Shown here piece after piece: positions 60,484-64,000 of a stretch of 64,000 nt of DNA (position 1 is the stretch's first letter; the number at the start of each line of letters is the position of its first letter). Position numbers and translations under genes: made by a program. Below the pieces are notes generated by a model. It was not told the DNA's origin, searched no databases, and saw only the letters and a program-made list of their open reading frames with translations. Where the stretch lies: contig CAZPOR010000007.1 in assembly GCA_964588325.1 (NCBI GenBank), forward strand, positions 124,001-188,000. The letters are read 5' to 3'. The DNA is from Thiovibrio sp964588325 (GTDB lineage Bacteria > Desulfobacterota > Desulfobulbia > Desulfobulbales > Desulfurivibrionaceae).

Positions 60484-61614
60484 TTACTTGATATGGCTGG
60501 TAAACTTGAACTGGGTGGTGGTTCTCCAGGTATCGTACGCCAAACGGTAGTCATCAACAGACTTGATGGTGAACGGGATACCGGTCTTTTCGAAGAATTT
60601 CTCCCAACCGATCCGGGCAGCCCACTCGCCAACACGCTCGTACTTGCGGGCATCCTTGGCGTAGGTTTCGAGGATGTTCTTCACTGCGGCAACGGTCTCC
60701 GGCCAGCGAGGCGGAGTGTTGGGCAGGAAGGGAATAACCAGCTTGGAGAACATCGGCGCCTTCCGGGAGTTGGAAACCTTGCCGCCTACCAGGATGGCGA
60801 TACCGTCACCATCCGGGTCAGCCAAAGGCATTGCCGGACACATGGTGTAGCAGTTACCGCAGAACATGCAGCGATCGGCGTTAACCTTAACGGACTTGAT
60901 GTCCTCGCCAGCGCTGTTCTTCACGGTTGCAGGCTTAACAGCGCCCAGAGGACATGCGGAGATGGCCAGGGGCAGCTCGCACAGACCGGTGATCGCATCG
61001 TGGTCGATCATCGGCGGTTTCCGATGCACGCCGAGGATGGCGATGTCGGAAGCATGAACCGCGCCGCACATGTTCAGGCAGCAAGCCAGAGCAACACGGA
61101 CCTGGGCCGGCAGCTTGTGGCTGACGAAGTAGTCGAACAGCTCATCCATAACCGCCTTCACAACGCCGGAAGCGTCGGTAGCCGGGGTATGGCAGTGGAT
61201 CCAGCCCTGGGTGTGTACGCAGTTGCTGACAGAAGCGCCAGTACCGCCAACCGGGAACTTGTTCCCGCGGCTCTTCAGATCGTCCAGCAGGGGCTGAACC
61301 TTGGCCTTGGAATCAACCATGAATTCAACATTGTTCCGGGTGGTCCAACGAACATAGCCTTCGCAATGCTTGTCGGCAATGTCGCAGATCTCGCGGATCA
61401 GTTCGATACTGATGAGACGGGCGGCGCCAACGCGGACGGTATAGCACTCGTCGCCGCTCTCGCCCTTGTGCATCAAAACGCCGGGCTGAATGATCTCGTG
61501 GTACAGCCATTTGCCGTAGTTCTTCTTAACAACCGGCGGAAAAAACTGCTCGTAATGTGGCGGCCCGATGTCTGTGATTCTGTCAGCCATCGGATTCTCT
61601 GGATCGTAACCCAT
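60484..61614 (-). CDS. dsrB: Dissimilatory sulfite reductase beta subunit
   Basis: A 376-residue subunit of DsrAB, which reduces sulfite at siroheme-[4Fe-4S] centres. The Cys sets are SNCVHTQGWIHCHTP and ALACCLNMCGAVHASDIA (siroheme/cluster ligands) and the inserted ferredoxin domain CMFCGNCYTMCPAMP. The ATG follows AAGGAGG. It is the second gene, 64 bases after dsrA. The beta subunit carries the functional siroheme in known structures. DsrD and this gene order indicate the bacterial reductive type. Confidence 0.98.
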   Translation of the reverse strand: MGYDPENPMADRITDIGPPHYEQFFPPVVKKNYGKWLYHEIIQPGVLMHKGESGDECYTVRVGAARLISIELIREICDIADKHCEGYVRWTTRNNVEFMVDSKAKVQPLLDDLKSRGNKFPVGGTGASVSNCVHTQGWIHCHTPATDASGVVKAVMDELFDYFVSHKLPAQVRVALACCLNMCGAVHASDIAILGVHRKPPMIDHDAITGLCELPLAISACPLGAVKPATVKNSAGEDIKSVKVNADRCMFCGNCYTMCPAMPLADPDGDGIAILVGGKVSNSRKAPMFSKLVIPFLPNTPPRWPETVAAVKNILETYAKDARKYERVGEWAARIGWEKFFEKTGIPFTIKSVDDYRLAYDTWRTTTQFKFTSHIK

Positions 61615-61678
61615 GATAATTCCTCCTTATATCGTGAAATCTAAAAGTTCAGTGTAGTATCAGCAACAGCCACGCACC

Positions 61679-62965
61679 TTACTGGGCGTTACGCTTGCGG
61701 AATTCCTTAACGTCACGCTCAAAGCCGCCTTCAACCTCGTCTTCCTGCCAGAAGACATAGGGGTTGGAGCGGGGCTCTTTGATATGCTGCGGCAGGGGGG
61801 TTACTTCCATAACCTTCAGGAAGGTGGGCAGACCTACGCGCATGATGGTCTCACCAACGCGCTCACGGTTTTTGCCGACTTCCATCCACCAATCCCAGAT
61901 CTTCTCGATAACCTCGACGACTTCAGCAAACTCGCCGTCCTCGTTCTTTTTAACTTCGATAAAAGGAATGGTCATGGTGGCAAACTGTGCGCCGTCAAGA
62001 ATCGGGGCCTTGGCGCCGACACAGATGGTCGCGCCCTGCTGTGTGCCGGGACGCAGTGCGCGAGGCATTACATTGATGCAATGCATGCAGCGGGTGCATT
62101 CGGAGTTGTCGATCTTGAGGGTATCGCCTTCCATCCACATACATTCGGTGGGGCACAGGTCAAGAACCTCTTTTTTGATGTCGAATTTGCCCCAATCCTT
62201 GCCGGAGTGCGCGCCGGCGTTGGGAATGAACTCGCCCTTGATGTAGCCCTGAACCGCAGCCTGATCGATGCGGATATCATCACGCCAGGTCCCGATAACA
62301 GCAAAGTCGGAACGGGCAATGGCGGCAACGCAGTCGTTCGGGCAACCGGAGAACTTAAACTTGAATTTGTAGGGGAATGCGGGGCGATGGATTTCGTCCT
62401 GGTAGTGCATGGTCAGGGTGTGGCAGAGATCCTGGGTATCGTAGCAACCCCACTCGCAACGGGCCCGGCCCAAGCAGCATTCCGGGGTACGCAGGTTGGA
62501 GCCGGAACCGCCGAGATCCTGATTCAGGTCGTGGGTCAGCTCGTAGAACAGGGGCTCCAGGTTCGGGGTGGTAGTGCCGAGCAGAACCAGGTCGCCGGTG
62601 GAACCGTGCATGTTGGTCATACCGGAACCGTATTTCTCCCAGAGGTTACAGATGTCGCGAAGTTTCGCGCTGCTGTAAAACTTACTGGAAGGCTGGTTCA
62701 ACCGTACGGTGTGAAAGTGGGCCACGCCGGGGAACTGCTCCGGCACGTCGGAATAACGGCCGACAATACCGCCGCCGTAACCGAAAACACCAACGATGCC
62801 GCCGTGTTTCCAATGGGTAATCTTGTCCCTGAAAGACAGCTCAAGCTGACCCAGAATATCAAAACATTCGGGCTTTTTCTCTGCCTGACGCTTCAGGTCA
62901 GTGACGAAACTCGGCCACGGGCCTTTTTCGAGCTCGTCCAACAAAGGCGTATCATGCTTCGGCAT
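61679..62965 (-). CDS. dsrA: Dissimilatory sulfite reductase alpha subunit
   Basis: A 428-residue subunit partnering DsrB. Conserved blocks include KHGGIVGVFGYGGGIVGRYS, MTNMHGSTGDLVLLGTTT, the cluster ligands CCLGRARCEWGCYDT and KFSGCPNDCVAAIARSD, and the ferredoxin domain with CPTECMWMEGD and CTRCMHC. The N-terminus MPKHDTPLLDELEKGPWPSF resembles those of Desulfobulbales. The start follows GGGAGGA. A strong promoter lies 155 bases upstream. It is the usual phylogenetic marker for these bacteria. Confidence 0.98.
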   Translation of the reverse strand: MPKHDTPLLDELEKGPWPSFVTDLKRQAEKKPECFDILGQLELSFRDKITHWKHGGIVGVFGYGGGIVGRYSDVPEQFPGVAHFHTVRLNQPSSKFYSSAKLRDICNLWEKYGSGMTNMHGSTGDLVLLGTTTPNLEPLFYELTHDLNQDLGGSGSNLRTPECCLGRARCEWGCYDTQDLCHTLTMHYQDEIHRPAFPYKFKFKFSGCPNDCVAAIARSDFAVIGTWRDDIRIDQAAVQGYIKGEFIPNAGAHSGKDWGKFDIKKEVLDLCPTECMWMEGDTLKIDNSECTRCMHCINVMPRALRPGTQQGATICVGAKAPILDGAQFATMTIPFIEVKKNEDGEFAEVVEVIEKIWDWWMEVGKNRERVGETIMRVGLPTFLKVMEVTPLPQHIKEPRSNPYVFWQEDEVEGGFERDVKEFRKRNAQ

Positions 62966-63119
62966 TGTCGATTCCTCCCTTACTAAGGTAAATTAAATAG
63001 GTTTCCAATAAATAAACAGTTCGCCCCGCACCATATTTCCCACTCGCAGCACTGGAGGGGCTTTCGAGGCAGGGCGATTGTGACTCCGGGTAAAATCTGA
63101 ACAGTGATTCAGTCAGAGG

Positions 63120-63148
63120 ACCATAGCCAGTGGAGCACTCTTTGTCAA
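63120..63148 (-). promoter_or_regulatory. dsrABD promoter
   Basis: On the minus strand TTGACA (63148-63143), a 17-base spacer and TATGGT (63125-63120), preceded by an A/T-rich stretch like an UP element. The transcript would start near 63113 and carry a ~150-base leader with a small hairpin (CTGAA/TTCAG near 63098). The remaining 63149-63424 gap shows no other signal I can name. Confidence 0.65.
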
Positions 63149-63424
63149 TAAAAAATGACAGGCTCCCGCCCGTGTTTTCATCTTCGCGCTTCACTGCCCA
63201 TCATCCTCGGCCCAGAGGGGTTCCCGGCCCGGTTTTCCTGAAAAAATAGAACCCCGCCGTCCTCCTCTTGTGTCCGCTTTTTTCTTCTGGCCGGACAACC
63301 GCATGAAGGGGTTTATCTCCTCTTTTTTTTCCTGTACAGTACAGACACTCTTTACGGACCGTTCGCCATCCTGACGAAACCAAGGCTATTGTATTGCAAA
63401 AGCTACCCCCACGAGGAAGCTCCT

Positions 63425-63730
63425 GTGCCGAGACCAAAGAAAATACGCCATTGCGAAGGGAGACTCTGCAGCAAAGCGTTCAAACCCGCCCGGACACCCT
63501 TGACGGAATTGACTCACATCCCTCTGCTCCAAGATGAACTGGAAACCTTGCGGCTCTGCGACTTGCAGGGGTTGACCCAGGAGCAGGCCGGAGCCAGCAT
63601 GGGGATTTCACGGGGAACGGTGCAAAGAATCCTGACCTCGGCCCGGAGCAAGGTAGCCCAAGCGCTGGTCGAGGGCGCCGCCCTCATCATCGAAGACAGC
63701 GCCCCCCCCGAGGAAAAACTACCGGAATGA
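63425..63730 (+). CDS. DUF134 family DNA-binding protein
   Basis: A 101-residue protein starting with GTG (AGGAAG upstream), giving the family start PRPKKIRHCEG. It has a sigma-70 region 4-like helix-turn-helix (LTQEQAGASMGISRGTVQRIL). DUF134 proteins are putative regulators that usually sit beside NifX/MTH1175-like genes, as here. It converges with that gene, the stops being 2 bases apart. Confidence 0.88.
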   Translation: MPRPKKIRHCEGRLCSKAFKPARTPLTELTHIPLLQDELETLRLCDLQGLTQEQAGASMGISRGTVQRILTSARSKVAQALVEGAALIIEDSAPPEEKLPE

Positions 63731-63732
63731 AA

Positions 63733-64000
63733 TCAGTGCCCCTCGCCATGACAGTTGCCGTGTCCCTGGCAGGCTTGGGTGGGCTCCATCAGAATCAGCT
63801 TGTTTTCGAGCATGCCGGAAACAACCTCGGCCACCGTTTCAAAGGCATGACGGGCAGCGAAGTAGACGTCAATGCCAACCTGGGCAAACCCCTGCAGCGG
63901 GCGGGCGCCCATGCCCGCCACGAGAATGGCCTGCACGCCATGGTCCTTGAGCATGCCCACCGGTTCCATGCAGCCGCCGGCGCCATGCGCGATGCTGGCG
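63733..64000 (-). CDS. NifX/NifB-like (MTH1175-type) protein, C-terminal part
   Basis: The gene runs off the right edge; only the last ~88 residues are in the window. They show the dinitrogenase Fe-Mo-cofactor-biosynthesis domain: ASIAHGAGGCMEPVGMLKDH, VAGMGARPLQGFAQVGIDVYFA and a Cys/His-rich tail CQGHGNCHGEGH. Such small proteins bind metal clusters; most in non-nitrogen-fixing anaerobes are of unknown role. The DUF134 neighbour supports the call. Confidence 0.85.
   Translation of the reverse strand, partial: ASIAHGAGGCMEPVGMLKDHGVQAILVAGMGARPLQGFAQVGIDVYFAARHAFETVAEVVSGMLENKLILMEPTQACQGHGNCHGEGH

Overview
The window looks like a chromosomal segment of a Gram-negative, sulfur-metabolising member of the Desulfobacterota, most plausibly the order Desulfobulbales. 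The main evidence is a complete dsrA-dsrB-dsrD set (62965 down to 60132), a CxxDxxC ferredoxin, a DVU0298-type protein, a DUF134/NifX-like pair, and a NtrC-type two-component system. Base composition is GC-rich and even. Almost all genes look vertically inherited; only 15.9-17.1 kb looks like repeat-rich, decayed mobile DNA. I see no rRNA, CRISPR array, prophage or intact transposase. The genus is inference; DsrA phylogeny would settle it.

Layout. 0.1-4.3 kb: a C_GCAxxG_C_C redox protein, clpB, and two repeat-rich gaps (several hairpins after clpB, and a ~380-bp nested inverted-repeat element before a transporter). 4.3-14.2 kb: an osmolyte and sugar region with an SLC13/ArsB-type permease, two MscS channels, a ROK fructokinase and a two-gene sucrose operon (sucrose-phosphate synthase/phosphatase and sucrose synthase). 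14.5-25.5 kb: a beta-CASP RNase, a repeat island, 3-phosphoglycerate dehydrogenase, a diguanylate cyclase behind a sigma-54-like promoter, DNA polymerase IV, a methyltransferase, trpS, a lipoprotein and an aminotransferase. 25.7-36.2 kb: a Cys-rich small protein, a SprA-like protein, citrate synthase, thiE, a motA-motB-rhomboid-hflK-hflC run, tRNA-Leu(CAG) and ribF.

36.2-45.1 kb: a chemoreceptor, an orphan PhnD-type binding protein with an operator-like palindrome on its promoter, then an ABC-type operon (Cys-rich membrane protein, DUF2318 protein, small membrane protein, FtsX/MacB permease, ATPase), then a NtrC-family regulator and its histidine kinase. Between the regulator and the operon I find a sigma-54-type -24/-12 element and two GAATATTC palindromes at enhancer distance. 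This is the best candidate in the window for an undescribed regulated system.

45.3-53.8 kb: a minus-strand run (small membrane protein, alr, argS, SPOR protein, short N-acetylglutamate synthase, secA, argJ) mixing arginine biosynthesis, charging and secretion. 53.9-60.0 kb: ferredoxin, two small unknown proteins, cobyrinate a,c-diamide synthase, a TPR-DVU0298-TPR cluster and a YkgJ-type Cys-cluster protein. 60.1-64.0 kb: dsrD, dsrB and dsrA behind a near-consensus promoter, then DUF134 and the partial NifX/NifB-like gene at the window edge.
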